A DNA stretch of 64,000 nucleotides. Source: Actinomycetota bacterium (GTDB lineage: Bacteria; Actinomycetota; Actinomycetes; Nanopelagicales; Nanopelagicaceae). The translations under genes were made by a program, and so were the position numbers. The stretch's first letter is position 1. Each line of letters opens with the position of its first letter. This document shows positions 29,363 through 40,374 of this stretch, in pieces. Under the pieces are notes generated by a model that did not search any database, was not told the DNA's origin, and was given only the letters and a program-made list of their open reading frames with translations. The stretch spans positions 1 to 64,000 of the forward strand of contig JAPLBF010000007.1 of assembly GCA_026392825.1 (NCBI GenBank), given 5' to 3'.

Positions 29363-32300
29363 GAGATCGATTAGTTCTTCCTCTGTTAGTAAATCTGCGC
29401 TGCGATCTGTCTGCCCGCTTGGGACATAGTGAAAAGCGGCAGAAACTTGCGCTGGTTCTATTCCATTTAACTTTGCCCATGCCAAGCGATAAACAGCGAG
29501 CTGCACTGCAGATGATGGACCTAACTTGGTAGACCCGGTCTTCCAATCAATTACTTCGTAGCGACCATTTACTTCATAAACAGCGTCAATTCGCCCGCGT
29601 ACTAATACAGGACCAATCACCGTTTCAAATGGAACTTCCACTGCAAATGGAATGCGCGGTGCCCAATCAGATGCCAACCATTTCTCTTTAAGGCCTTCTA
29701 AAGTTTGATCGGGCTCGAGCGGATCAAGAAAATCAAGATCATCATCATCAAATAAAGTTGCGGCGGTGAAGTGGCGCTCAATCCATAGGTGGAATGCGGT
29801 ACCGCGACGTGAGTATTCATCTTGCGGGCGCGGCATAGGGCGACGAATATTAAGCGCTAATTCAACTGGATCTTTATGTAGCGCAACCAATGTGGAAGTT
29901 GAAAGTCGCGGTGGCAGTGGAATTTCTAACCCGCCGTTGCGCACTTTAGCGTTCTCGGTGATCAACGCTTTCGCATCTTCTACCCAGGAGATAACTTCCA
30001 GATCAGTTGCGGCAAATTTCTCTAAATCAATCGCAGCTGCACTTTCTACCGCTTTAACCTTGGCATCGAATGCGCCACGTTTGTCACCAAGTGGATCGCG
30101 GGGCCAGATTCCGGTTTCTGGGTTCTCTAACTTAGGATTCTTGGCATCATCTTCTGGGCGTTGCACTTGACTTAAAATTACCCCAGAACTTTGTGCAACA
30201 AGTGCAACTTGTTCAAAGATAGATGAAGGTTCCACCCAATCTGCTCCGTTGCGCCACCAAGATGTAGTTGCAATTAAGTGGGTACGTGCACGAGTAAATG
30301 CTACATAACCTAAACGAATTTCTTCGCGGATCTTTGTTGCGCTACAGATCTTCCCGTAGGCATCGATGGCTTTCTTTGCCTCTGAATTCTTAGTTGCGCC
30401 ATTAAATGAGAAACCGGGAAGTTCGGCGCTATCTCCGCGTAAGTGAAAGGGGATATGTTTTTCATTGGTGATCCAGTTATCGGGATCTGATTTGTTTATC
30501 CCCGGGAAAGTGCCTTCGGCTAAGCCTGGAACAGCGACTACATCCCATTCGGCTCCCTTGGAGGTGTGAACTGTAAGTATTTGCACCACATCGCTGCGAA
30601 CTTCTGGGGCAGCAGATTTGAGTCCACCTTCTTCTTCGCCGGTGATATCGAGCCACTGCAAGAATGAGGAGAGAGTGCCACCGCTTCGCGCAAATTTGCC
30701 TGCTTCATCTAAGAAGCGATCAATATGGCGGCGTCCCGAACCAGTGCCATCGCGCAACATAACTTCTTCTTCGAGTGATAAATAACGTTCTATTTCATTG
30801 ATCAAATCTGTGATCGTGCCACCTGCGCGAGAGCGAAGGCGTCGAAGATCAGCAGCAAATACCTTTAACCGGTTAAATCCAACTTCGGTAAATGTCTTAC
30901 GATCGCACTTTTCAATCTCATCTAAAGTATCGATTAGTGAACCTAAGAATTGATCGTCAGCTTCGGCTTGTTCTGGATTGCCAGCGGCGATTTTTTTAAT
31001 CAGCGATTTACTCTCGGCGCGAGATCCGCGGGCGCGATTACGTGAGTACGCACCAAGTGCTGCCAAATCTTTTGCGCCCAGGTTTATTCGGGGACCAACT
31101 AGATGGCGCATCAGCGCAGCGCCAGCATCGGGATCGGCGATCACCTTTAACATTGAAACAATATCTGCAACCTCAGGAACGTGGATCAATCCGCCAAGTC
31201 CGATTACATCTACTGGCATACCAGCAGATCGGAGTGCGCTTTCGATCGCTGGTATTTGAGAACGTTTGCGAACTAAAACTGCGAAGGTGGTTCGTTTCTG
31301 CGATGGCGCTGCTAAACGTTTCTCATCAAACCAGAGCGGAGCAAAGTAATCTGCGATTGCTTGTGCTTCCGCATCAATTGTTTCAAATACTCCGCAAGCT
31401 AAATTGCCCGCACCTGCGCCAGGTCGTGGCGTGAGTGGTGGAACATCTGCACTTCCTTCTGCGCGAATTTGCGCAGAGACCACATTTGCAAGTTCCAAAA
31501 TGGATTTATCGTTGCGGAAAGTTGTGAGCAGTGAATAACGCTCTGCTCCAGTTTGCCCAGAAACCTTAGGGAAATAGCTATTAAATGAGTTTATTGTGCC
31601 GGCAGATGCACCGCGCCAGGTGTAGATCGCCTGACAAGGATCGCCAACTGCCATAACGGGATGACCTCCACCAAAGAGTGCAGAAAGCATGCGTACCTGA
31701 GATTGCGAAGTATCTTGGTATTCATCAAGTAAGACGACCGAATATTTAGCGCGCTCAAGTTCGCCGACATCCGCAAAGTTAACTGCGATATCTGCGGCAA
31801 GTGACATTTGGTCATCGAATGAGAGTTGTCCCGATTGTTGGCGGCGTTTGATAAAACTTTCAACCATTGGCAATAGCCCAATACGTTGGGTGAGCACGCG
31901 GTTTACGCGGCGCACTTGATCATTTTGATCACCAGTCATCTTTGACAGTTCTTCTAAGACAGCCAAGTCGGCGGCTTCGATCGCATCTGGTTTTACCTGA
32001 TGTTCGAGCATCAACTTAGTTAAACCGAGTAAGTCATCAACTACGGTATTTATCTCTGATTCATTTGTGTAATTTGAATCGTGCCAATTACGAACGACAT
32101 CATTTGCAAGTTGCCACATCGCCGCATCGCCCATTGGAGAAATGTCAGCATCAATGCCGAAGCGAATCGAGTGCTCGGATAAGAGTCGTGCGGCGTAAGA
32201 GTGATAGGTAGTAACACTTACTTCAAGCGGAGTGTTTTCGGGAATTAACTTGGCATCGCGTAGCTGACGCAAACGGGTGCGGATACGGATTGCAAGTTCG

Positions 32301-32554
32301 CCGGCGGCTTTGCGAGTAAAGGTAAGTCCCAAAATTTGGTCTGGGCGGGCAAATCCATTTGCAACCAGATAGATGACGCGCGCCGCCATGGTTTCGGTCT
32401 TTCCAGAACCTGCGCCTGCAATGACAACAGCAGGTTCGAGTGGATTGGAAGTAATAGAGATAATCGCGCTCTGTTCTGGAGTTGGTTCATAAACTTTTGC
32501 GCCAACTTTTTGCAGCGCAGTGGCGATATCTTGCGGTGAATATTTCTCAATCAT
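29345..32554 (-). CDS. adnB: AdnB-like ATP-dependent helicase-nuclease subunit
   Basis: GAGSGKTETMAARV, LLDEYQDTSQSQ, GDPCQAIYTWRGA, nuclease motif RYEVIDWKTGS. Confidence 0.87.
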   Translation of the reverse strand: MIEKYSPQDIATALQKVGAKVYEPTPEQSAIISITSNPLEPAVVIAGAGSGKTETMAARVIYLVANGFARPDQILGLTFTRKAAGELAIRIRTRLRQLRDAKLIPENTPLEVSVTTYHSYAARLLSEHSIRFGIDADISPMGDAAMWQLANDVVRNWHDSNYTNESEINTVVDDLLGLTKLMLEHQVKPDAIEAADLAVLEELSKMTGDQNDQVRRVNRVLTQRIGLLPMVESFIKRRQQSGQLSFDDQMSLAADIAVNFADVGELERAKYSVVLLDEYQDTSQSQVRMLSALFGGGHPVMAVGDPCQAIYTWRGASAGTINSFNSYFPKVSGQTGAERYSLLTTFRNDKSILELANVVSAQIRAEGSADVPPLTPRPGAGAGNLACGVFETIDAEAQAIADYFAPLWFDEKRLAAPSQKRTTFAVLVRKRSQIPAIESALRSAGMPVDVIGLGGLIHVPEVADIVSMLKVIADPDAGAALMRHLVGPRINLGAKDLAALGAYSRNRARGSRAESKSLIKKIAAGNPEQAEADDQFLGSLIDTLDEIEKCDRKTFTEVGFNRLKVFAADLRRLRSRAGGTITDLINEIERYLSLEEEVMLRDGTGSGRRHIDRFLDEAGKFARSGGTLSSFLQWLDITGEEEGGLKSAAPEVRSDVVQILTVHTSKGAEWDVVAVPGLAEGTFPGINKSDPDNWITNEKHIPFHLRGDSAELPGFSFNGATKNSEAKKAIDAYGKICSATKIREEIRLGYVAFTRARTHLIATTSWWRNGADWVEPSSIFEQVALVAQSSGVILSQVQRPEDDAKNPKLENPETGIWPRDPLGDKRGAFDAKVKAVESAAAIDLEKFAATDLEVISWVEDAKALITENAKVRNGGLEIPLPPRLSTSTLVALHKDPVELALNIRRPMPRPQDEYSRRGTAFHLWIERHFTAATLFDDDDLDFLDPLEPDQTLEGLKEKWLASDWAPRIPFAVEVPFETVIGPVLVRGRIDAVYEVNGRYEVIDWKTGSTKLGPSSAVQLAVYRLAWAKLNGIEPAQVSAAFHYVPSGQTDRSADLLTEEELIDLLSLRS

Positions 32555-35500
32555 TGGATCACCGCCCGACCCTCATTTTGTATCGGGCAAGAGGCCTTAA
32601 CTACGCATCTTTCGCACATTTCATTGATGCGCGCCTGGAATGTGGCCGCACCCATTCCTTCTGCGATCTCTTCGATCTTCGCCTTTACTTGATCCTGATC
32701 AATGATGAATTGTTGACGAGTGGTGACCTTGACTGAATCTTTCGCTAGATAAACAAGTTCTGCACCCGTTGATTTGGTACCAGATAACTTCTTCTCAAAA
32801 CCGTCTAGGGCAACGGCTAACTGGTAGCAAGCCAGCTGCAGGTTAGATTTTGCTTCCTCTTTCTTAATCATATTTTTACCAGTTTTAAAGTCGATGACAT
32901 AGAAATTTCCATCGGCATCGACTTCTATTCGGTCAACGTTTCCCCGGATTTCTGCGCGGCCAACTTTTATAGTGAAGTTAAGTTCAGCGCCCACCACGGT
33001 TCGGGTGGATGCGGCGTGATATCGCGCAAATCGCTCTAGCATCTTGATCGCGCGCTTTAGCGCCGTCGTACTTACCCAGCCATCTGTTGGATCGATTAGC
33101 GACCAAGAACTCTGCAGTTTTGTTATGAGATCTGCATCTGTAATTCCGGGGTCTTCAACTTTAATACGTGCAAATTCGTGGATTGCTGAACCAAGAATTT
33201 GCGCCGTTGAATCTCCATTGGTTCCGCCGTTTTTCTCGAGGAACCATTTGACTCCACACTCGGTAAAGTTTTCGGCGCCGCTTGGAGAGACTTGAACATC
33301 ACCATCTGCTGGCACGACCGCTTCGGTTGATGAGATAGCAAGTGCACCTGTCCAATTTGTTGGATTTGCAGAGTGAATATTTGATTCAGAGAGTGTCTTT
33401 AAGATCCCAGCAGCAGGATCAGAATGTTGCCCGCTTAGATTTTGACGCAAGGTTGCAACGAGGGCCGATGTAGTAAGCGGACGAGGAACTTCAGTAATTG
33501 GCGCTTCAACTGCGCCAGAGTTTTTATCGAGTTCTTCGAAGTATGCAGATGGTTCGTCATCTTCACGTTGAACTGCTGTGACGATTAAACCTTGGCGGGC
33601 GCGGCTTACAGCCACGTGCAGCAAGCGACGTTCATCCTCGGCCAGTGCGCTGGCTGCGATTACATCTAACTCAAGTCGCGCAAGATCACCGTGACGCTCG
33701 CGTTCTACCAAGCGTTCGCTTCCTAGAAGTGAACTGCGTTGGCGCAGATTCGGCCAAACTCCTTCTTGCAGACCAGCAACAGCGACTAGCTCCCACTGGC
33801 GACCTTTTGCAGAATGAACTGTCAATATTTCTACAACATCGGGGCGAACACCTTGCGAGGTAATGATGTCGCCAACTATTGACTCGCGGGCTAACTCATC
33901 AAGATAGGCAGATGGTTTGGAATAAGGAAAGCGTTCTGTGAATCGTTGTGCTCCATCAAAGAGTTGAATCATTGCATCGAGATCGCGATCAGCACCTGCC
34001 CCACGATTTCCACCACGAAGTGCGGTGTTGCGCCAAGCGGTGCTTAACTTTTCATTGTCACTTGTCTTTGCGTTATCCCAGATCGCCCAGAGTAAATCTT
34101 CGGCGCGGGCATCCCTTGTTCGTAACGCTTTGCGCGCATTTGCTAGCAGTTCGTAAACGCGAGTGAGAGATGCGTTATCTTCAATTGGGATATCGCCTTT
34201 ATCAATTGCATCAATTAGTAACTGCGTTCCGCCACGGGAATCGGTTGCATCATCGCGCGCTTCAAGAAGCGCGGTTCGGATGCGGCGTAGTGATATTGCA
34301 TCGGCGCCGCCAAATTCAGAGATCAAAAGGCGTTCGCAGGTATCAAGATTTAGCGGTTGATCACCAGCTGCAACGCGCGCCAATAAAATAAATGGCACTA
34401 GGGCGGGATTAGCAGATAGCGCTTCTAAATCACCTGCAACGGGAATCGAAACTTGCGCAAAGGCACGACGTAGCGCACTTGCTTGGGTTCCGGCGGTACG
34501 CAAGATAACTGCCATCTGCGAATAAGGGATGCCGTGCATTAAATGTGCGCGCTTGAAATGGTATGCGATGTACTGGGCTTCTTCAGATTGTGAGCGCAGT
34601 CGGGCTAGGTCAAAGGCCTTATCTAACGCTGGTTTTTCGGCGTATGTGCAGATTCGTTTGCGGGTGACAGATGGTGCACGAAATTGCGATATAACAGATT
34701 GGGTAATCTCAAATATCTCGGGGGCGCTGCGATAAGAATTGGCAAGCGTGATTTGCTCTGCGCCTTGAGCTAAGTATTTTTCTACCTCCGCTTTTAAGCC
34801 ATCAGGATCTGCCCCACGGAAGCGACCAACTGCAGAGTCTGCATCGTAGGCAATAACCAAATCGCTTCCGCAAATTAGTTGTAGCAGCTCACGTTGCGCG
34901 GGATCGCTCTCTTGGAACTCATCAACCATAATCGTTTTAAAGCGCGCTTGGAGTTGTGCCCGAAGTGGTTCGTTAGATTTTAAGTAAGCGATGGTGACGC
35001 TAATTAACTCAGATGGATCAATGCGCATCTTGGCATCACCTGCTGCATCTTCGCGAATCGCCATTACTTGTTTGTAGCGTGACCAGAAATCAGCAGCCGG
35101 TGCCCAGTACTTTTCTCCGACGCTATTGCCACGTTCTGCTAATTCGTCGGGAGTGATACCTCGTTCGTTGGCGCGCATAATCAGATCGCGGAGTTCGCGG
35201 ATAAATCCTTGAGTTAAAAGGGGATTACCTTTCTTATCTTCGCCATCGTGTAAATCAGTTGGCCACTTGCGATAACCATCGGTGACATCACCTTGTAGCA
35301 ATTGTTCTATGAAATTTTCTTGTTCTGGGCCCGATAACAAAATAGGTTCGTAATAAGTGTCACCGGTATTCATTTTAAGAATTGAATATGCGAGTGAGTG
35401 AAAGGTGCGAGCAAGTGGTTCGTGCGCTGTTGAGTCGGTGCGCAGGGCAATTGCATCGCGCATTTCAGAAGCGCGTTGGCGCCCGTATGTCAGCAATAAA

Positions 35501-35697
35501 ATTGAATCTGGATCTTGCCCAGAATTTATGCGGCTAACTGCGGCTTCAATTAATACCGACGTTTTTCCGGTGCCAGGACCTCCGGCAATAAATAAAGGAG
35601 TGCCGCGATGTGAAACCGCTTTACTTTGTTGCGGATCGAGCTCCACTGGCGCTGACACAGCAGGGCTGTGCGTTAGCTTGATGGATGGGCTCGTCAT
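32551..35697 (-). CDS. adnA: AdnA-like ATP-dependent helicase-nuclease subunit
   Basis: GGPGTGKTSVLIEAA, VDEFQESDPAQRELL, nuclease motif NFYVIDFKTGK, C-terminal CERCVVKASC; ATGA coupling with adnB. Confidence 0.87.
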   Translation of the reverse strand: MTSPSIKLTHSPAVSAPVELDPQQSKAVSHRGTPLFIAGGPGTGKTSVLIEAAVSRINSGQDPDSILLLTYGRQRASEMRDAIALRTDSTAHEPLARTFHSLAYSILKMNTGDTYYEPILLSGPEQENFIEQLLQGDVTDGYRKWPTDLHDGEDKKGNPLLTQGFIRELRDLIMRANERGITPDELAERGNSVGEKYWAPAADFWSRYKQVMAIREDAAGDAKMRIDPSELISVTIAYLKSNEPLRAQLQARFKTIMVDEFQESDPAQRELLQLICGSDLVIAYDADSAVGRFRGADPDGLKAEVEKYLAQGAEQITLANSYRSAPEIFEITQSVISQFRAPSVTRKRICTYAEKPALDKAFDLARLRSQSEEAQYIAYHFKRAHLMHGIPYSQMAVILRTAGTQASALRRAFAQVSIPVAGDLEALSANPALVPFILLARVAAGDQPLNLDTCERLLISEFGGADAISLRRIRTALLEARDDATDSRGGTQLLIDAIDKGDIPIEDNASLTRVYELLANARKALRTRDARAEDLLWAIWDNAKTSDNEKLSTAWRNTALRGGNRGAGADRDLDAMIQLFDGAQRFTERFPYSKPSAYLDELARESIVGDIITSQGVRPDVVEILTVHSAKGRQWELVAVAGLQEGVWPNLRQRSSLLGSERLVERERHGDLARLELDVIAASALAEDERRLLHVAVSRARQGLIVTAVQREDDEPSAYFEELDKNSGAVEAPITEVPRPLTTSALVATLRQNLSGQHSDPAAGILKTLSESNIHSANPTNWTGALAISSTEAVVPADGDVQVSPSGAENFTECGVKWFLEKNGGTNGDSTAQILGSAIHEFARIKVEDPGITDADLITKLQSSWSLIDPTDGWVSTTALKRAIKMLERFARYHAASTRTVVGAELNFTIKVGRAEIRGNVDRIEVDADGNFYVIDFKTGKNMIKKEEAKSNLQLACYQLAVALDGFEKKLSGTKSTGAELVYLAKDSVKVTTRQQFIIDQDQVKAKIEEIAEGMGAATFQARINEMCERCVVKASCPIQNEGRAVIQ

Positions 35698-35747
35698 ATG
35701 AGGTATTGAACCCCACACCCCTGACTTTTATTCCAATTACGCTCGAA

Positions 35748-37646
35748 TTAGGAAGTCTGGTTCGCCTTCTTGGCACGTGAGGTCGCGCGGGCGCGCTCAT
35801 CACCATTGAGGGTTACCTTACGGATTCGAACCACCGCTGGAGTTACTTCAACGCATTCATCTTCACGACAGAATTCGAGTGCACCTTCCATATTTAACTT
35901 CTTAGGTGGAATCAATCGCTCTGATTCATCAGTACCTGAGGCGCGCATATTTGTTAACTTCTTTTCGCGCACGCAGTTAACATCCATATCTTCAGAACGT
36001 GAGTTCTCGCCAATAACCATACCTTCGTAAACTTCATCGCCTGGTTCAACGAAGATGCTTCCGCGATCTTGTGTTCCGTAAAGCGCATAAGAAGTAACAG
36101 TGCCGAGACGATCTGAAACAAGTGAACCGGTTCCGCGAGTACGGATATCGCCGTGCCATGCTTCATAACCATCGAAAACGTGGTGTAGCAAACCTGTGCC
36201 ACGAGTTTCAGTTAAGAACTCGGTACGGAAACCAATTAAGCCACGAGATGGAACGCGGTAATCAAGGCGGATCCAACCAGTGCCGTGGTTAACCATTTGT
36301 TCCATACGGCCCTTGCGCAGTGCCATCAACTGGGTAAGTACGCCGAGATATTCTTCAGGGGCATCAATTGTTAAACGCTCCATCGGTTCGTGAACTTTTC
36401 CATCAATCTTCTTGATGACTACTTGTGGCTTTCCAACAGTTAATTCAAAACCTTCGCGCTTCATAATTTCAACTAGAACAGCCAACTGAAGTTCGCCACG
36501 ACCTTGTACTTCCCAAGTATCTGGACGTTCAGTATTTAGCACGCGAAGTGAAACGTTACCGACGAGCTCAGCATCAAGGCGACCCTTTACTTGGCGCGCA
36601 GTTAACTTAGTGCCGCTCTTGCCCGCAAGTGGTGATGTGTTAATACCGATTGTCATAGAAATAGATGGCTCATCAACAATAATCAGCGGCAGCGCGTGTG
36701 GATTTTCAGTATCCGCCAAGGTTTCGCCGAGGGTAATTGTTTCAATTCCGGCAACCGCGATGATGTCGCCAGGATGCGCTTCCAGTGCCGGAACGCGTTC
36801 TAGCGCTTCAGTAATTAAAAGTTCGCTGACCTTAACGCGCTCCATTGTTCCGTCAGTCTTAATCCAAGTTACTTGCTGACCCTTTTTAATTACACCTTCG
36901 CGCACGCGACATAGCGCTAGGCGACCAAGGAATGGTGAAGAGTCAAGGTTTGTAACGTGTGCTTGTAGCGGTGCACCTTCGTGATATTCAGGTGCTGGGA
37001 TTGCAGAGAAAATAGTGTCAAATAAAACATCAAGGTTTTCTTCTACCGGCATTCCACCATCTGCGGGACGTGTAAGAGAAGCGCGACCAGCTTTAGCTGA
37101 TGCGTAAACAACTGGGAAATCAATTTGATCTTCATTGGCATCAAGATCTAAGAAGAGCTCGTATGCCTCATCTACAACTTCGGCGATACGTGAATCGGGA
37201 CGGTCTACTTTGTTGATCAACAAAATAACTGGCAAATTCTTTTGTAGCGCTTTGCGCAATACGAAACGCGTTTGTGGAAGTGGACCTTCTGATGCATCCA
37301 CCAGCAAGATAACGCCATCAACCATTTCTAGTCCGCGCTCTACTTCGCCACCGAAATCAGCGTGGCCAGGTGTATCAATAATGTTAACAATCGTGTCCCC
37401 GCGCTTTACCGCAGTGTTCTTGGCAAGAATCGTGATGCCTTTTTCGCGTTCTAGATCCATTGAATCCATCATGCGATCTTGGCCTTCGCCTTGAACCTTG
37501 TGCGCGGCAAAAGCTCCGGATTGCCACAACATGGCATCAACCAGTGTGGTCTTGCCATGGTCAACGTGAGCGATGATTGCGACGTTACGCAGATTTTCGC
37601 GCTTTTTGATTGGCAGATCTTTTAGATGGGCTTGTTGCTTTGACAA
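35748..37646 (-). CDS. typA: translational GTPase TypA/BipA
   Basis: NVAIIAHVDHGKTTLVDAML, DTPGHADFGGEVERGL, NKVDRPD, RTRGTGSLV; TTG 37646 start suggested. Confidence 0.95.
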   Translation of the reverse strand: MSKQQAHLKDLPIKKRENLRNVAIIAHVDHGKTTLVDAMLWQSGAFAAHKVQGEGQDRMMDSMDLEREKGITILAKNTAVKRGDTIVNIIDTPGHADFGGEVERGLEMVDGVILLVDASEGPLPQTRFVLRKALQKNLPVILLINKVDRPDSRIAEVVDEAYELFLDLDANEDQIDFPVVYASAKAGRASLTRPADGGMPVEENLDVLFDTIFSAIPAPEYHEGAPLQAHVTNLDSSPFLGRLALCRVREGVIKKGQQVTWIKTDGTMERVKVSELLITEALERVPALEAHPGDIIAVAGIETITLGETLADTENPHALPLIIVDEPSISMTIGINTSPLAGKSGTKLTARQVKGRLDAELVGNVSLRVLNTERPDTWEVQGRGELQLAVLVEIMKREGFELTVGKPQVVIKKIDGKVHEPMERLTIDAPEEYLGVLTQLMALRKGRMEQMVNHGTGWIRLDYRVPSRGLIGFRTEFLTETRGTGLLHHVFDGYEAWHGDIRTRGTGSLVSDRLGTVTSYALYGTQDRGSIFVEPGDEVYEGMVIGENSRSEDMDVNCVREKKLTNMRASGTDESERLIPPKKLNMEGALEFCREDECVEVTPAVVRIRKVTLNGDERARATSRAKKANQTS

Positions 37647-37900
37647 GAGAACTACTTTCGTAAGGAACCCAGTCGGTCTTTTCGACCAGCTGGCTTCTAA
37701 TGGAGGATCCAAAGAAATAGCGGCCCAAAAGGCGCCGCACAGGCCATATCTTACTAAAGCCCGTGGATATGGACTAATTACCCGCTCATAAAGTAAGTAT
37801 TTAGTGGTGATTTACTCCATAGTTTTATTTTCAGGCTCGGTTTAAGATGGCGCATATCAAGGCGAAGGTATTTGTGAATATTGAGCGAGAAGGTAGAAAA

Positions 37901-39253
37901 GTGACTGAAGCAATTAACGATCCCGCAAAGAGCACAGCAATATCTGCAGAAGATCACGAATATGTCTTTCACTCTTGGTCCGCCCAAGGTGCAATAAAGC
38001 CGCTGCCAATTTCGGGCAGCGCGGGTTCTCGATTCTGGGATTACCAAGGCAATACCTATCTAGATTTTTCTTCACAACTGGTCTTCACCAATATCGGACA
38101 TCAACATCCCAAAGTTGTTAAAGCGATTCAGGAACAAGCCGCTGTACTTACAACGATTGCTCCACAACATGCCAGCGAAGTGCGCAACCAAGCAGCACAC
38201 GCAATTGTGGATTTAGCAGGCGGAGATTTCGCTAAAGTATTTTTCACAGCCGCAGGTGCTGATGCAGTTGAAAATGCCATCCGTATGGCGCGTATTCATA
38301 CTCGCAAACATAAAATACTTTCGACTTACCGTTCTTATCACGGCAACACCGGCGCTGCGATAAATGCGACTGGCGATCCGCGCCGTTTTCCAAATGAATT
38401 CGCATTTGGTCACGTTCACTTCTGGGGACCATATCTTTACCGCACAGCGTTCTGGGCCAAGGATGAAGCCCAAGAATGCGCACGCGCCCTTGAGCACTTA
38501 GAACAAACAATTATCTTTGAGGGTCCAAATACCATCGCTGCAATTTTAATTGAATCAATTCCCGGAACCGCTGGAGTGTTAGTTCCACCAAAGGGTTACC
38601 TTGAAGGTGTTCGCGCGCTCTGCGATAAGTACAAGATTCTGTGGATCGCTGATGAAGTAATGGCGGGCTTTGGTCGCACAGGTAAATGGTTTGCTTTCCA
38701 ACATGCTGCTGCAACGCCAGATTTAATTACCTTTGCTAAGGGCGTTACATCTGGATACATCCCACTTGGTGGCGTTGTAATCAGTGCAGAAATCGCACAC
38801 ACCTTTGATGAGCAAGTATTTCCTGGTGGGCTTACATATATGGGACATCCACTTGCTACAGCAACGGCGGTTGCAACTATTCAGGTTATGAAAGATGAAA
38901 AGATGGTTGAGAACGCTGCGGCCATTGGTGAAAAGATTTTGGGACCTGGAATTCACGAGTTGGCAAAGAAACATAAGTTAATTGGTGACATCCGTGGCGT
39001 CGGAGTTTTCTGGGGCGTTGATTTAGTAACTGATCGCGCAACCCGTGCTCCACTTGCACCTTATGGTGGATCAAGCTCGGCAATGAACGAATTAGTTGCT
39101 GCTTGTCGCAAGAATGGACTGATGCCATTTAATAACTTCAATCGCATTCACTTATGCCCACCTTGCAACATCAGTGAAGCAGATGCCAAGTTGGGGCTAG
39201 AAATTATTGATAAATCACTTGGAGAAGTTGCTCAGCATTACACCGGCGCTTAG
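37901..39253 (+). CDS. class III PLP-dependent aminotransferase
   Basis: FFTAAGADAVENAIRMAR, IADEVMAGFGRTGKWFAFQH, PDLITFAKGVTSGYIPLGGVV. Confidence 0.88.
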   Translation: MTEAINDPAKSTAISAEDHEYVFHSWSAQGAIKPLPISGSAGSRFWDYQGNTYLDFSSQLVFTNIGHQHPKVVKAIQEQAAVLTTIAPQHASEVRNQAAHAIVDLAGGDFAKVFFTAAGADAVENAIRMARIHTRKHKILSTYRSYHGNTGAAINATGDPRRFPNEFAFGHVHFWGPYLYRTAFWAKDEAQECARALEHLEQTIIFEGPNTIAAILIESIPGTAGVLVPPKGYLEGVRALCDKYKILWIADEVMAGFGRTGKWFAFQHAAATPDLITFAKGVTSGYIPLGGVVISAEIAHTFDEQVFPGGLTYMGHPLATATAVATIQVMKDEKMVENAAAIGEKILGPGIHELAKKHKLIGDIRGVGVFWGVDLVTDRATRAPLAPYGGSSSAMNELVAACRKNGLMPFNNFNRIHLCPPCNISEADAKLGLEIIDKSLGEVAQHYTGA

Positions 39254-40323
39254 ACGTTAAATCTAAACTCCACAACATCGCCATCGGCCATTACGTACTC
39301 TTTACCTTCCATACGTACTTTGCCTTTTGCTTTCGCTTCCGCCATTGATCCACATTCAATCAAATCGGTGAAGCTAACAATTTCGGCTTTAATAAAACCT
39401 TTTTGAAAATCGGTGTGAATCACGCCAGCGGCCATCGGTGCGGTGTCACCTTTATGAATTGTCCAAGCGCGCGCTTCTTTTGGACCGGCCGTTAAATAAG
39501 TCTGCAAGCCAAGCACGCTAAAACCGACGCGGGCTAAAGTTGCAAGTCCTGGTTCTTTTAACCCAATTGATTGCAAGAGTTCAAGGGCATCTTCATCACT
39601 TAACTCAGCAAGTTCGGCCTCAGTCTTGGCATCTAGAAAGATTGCCTCGGCTGGTGCGACTAATTCAGCAAGCTTCTTACGAAGATCACCATCATTTAAT
39701 TCGGCAGCATCGACGTTAAATACATACAAGAATGGCTTGGCAGTTAACAAGTGAAGTTCACGCAAAAGTTCTAGATCTAAACCAGATGACGAAAGTGGTT
39801 TACCGCTTTGCAAGTGCGCTTCCGCTTTTTTAACCGCTTCCACAACACTTGCCGTTTCCTTATTGATGCGCGCTTCTTTTTCTAACCGCGGCAGCGCTTT
39901 CTCAATGGTCTGTAAATCCGCGAGCGCGAGTTCGGTATTAATCGTCTCCATATCGCTGCTGGGATCAATTCGTCCATCAACGTGCACGACATCGCCATCG
40001 GTGAAGACGCGAATTACTTGGCAGATCGCATCAGTCTCACGAATATTTGCTAAGAATTTATTTCCAAGGCCAGCACCTTCGGATGCGCCTTTAACGATTC
40101 CGGCGATATCAACAAATGAGAGTGCGGCGGGGAGAAGTTTTTCTGAGCTAAAAATTTGCGCGAGCTTTGCCAGGCGCTCATCAGGTACACCGACTACGCC
40201 GACATTGGGTTCAATCGTTGCGAAGGGGTAATTAGCGGCTAGGACGTTATTTTTGGTGAGCGCATTAAAAAGGGTCGACTTTCCGACGTTGGGCAGGCCG
40301 ACGATTCCAATTGAGAGGCTCAT
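39250..40323 (-). CDS. ychF: redox-regulated ATPase YchF
   Basis: GIVGLPNVGKSTLFNALTKN, FVDIAGIVKGASEGAGLGNKFL, C-terminal TGS-like end. Confidence 0.95.
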   Translation of the reverse strand: MSLSIGIVGLPNVGKSTLFNALTKNNVLAANYPFATIEPNVGVVGVPDERLAKLAQIFSSEKLLPAALSFVDIAGIVKGASEGAGLGNKFLANIRETDAICQVIRVFTDGDVVHVDGRIDPSSDMETINTELALADLQTIEKALPRLEKEARINKETASVVEAVKKAEAHLQSGKPLSSSGLDLELLRELHLLTAKPFLYVFNVDAAELNDGDLRKKLAELVAPAEAIFLDAKTEAELAELSDEDALELLQSIGLKEPGLATLARVGFSVLGLQTYLTAGPKEARAWTIHKGDTAPMAAGVIHTDFQKGFIKAEIVSFTDLIECGSMAEAKAKGKVRMEGKEYVMADGDVVEFRFNV

Positions 40324-40374
40324 AGGAAGCAGAGCCTACGCGTGATTGTCAGTGCTTCCTGCCACGATAGGGCC

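Noticed and set aside
38213-38510. Antisense ORFs within the aminotransferase gene
   Set aside because: Both lie opposite a clear coding frame; composition consistent with chance
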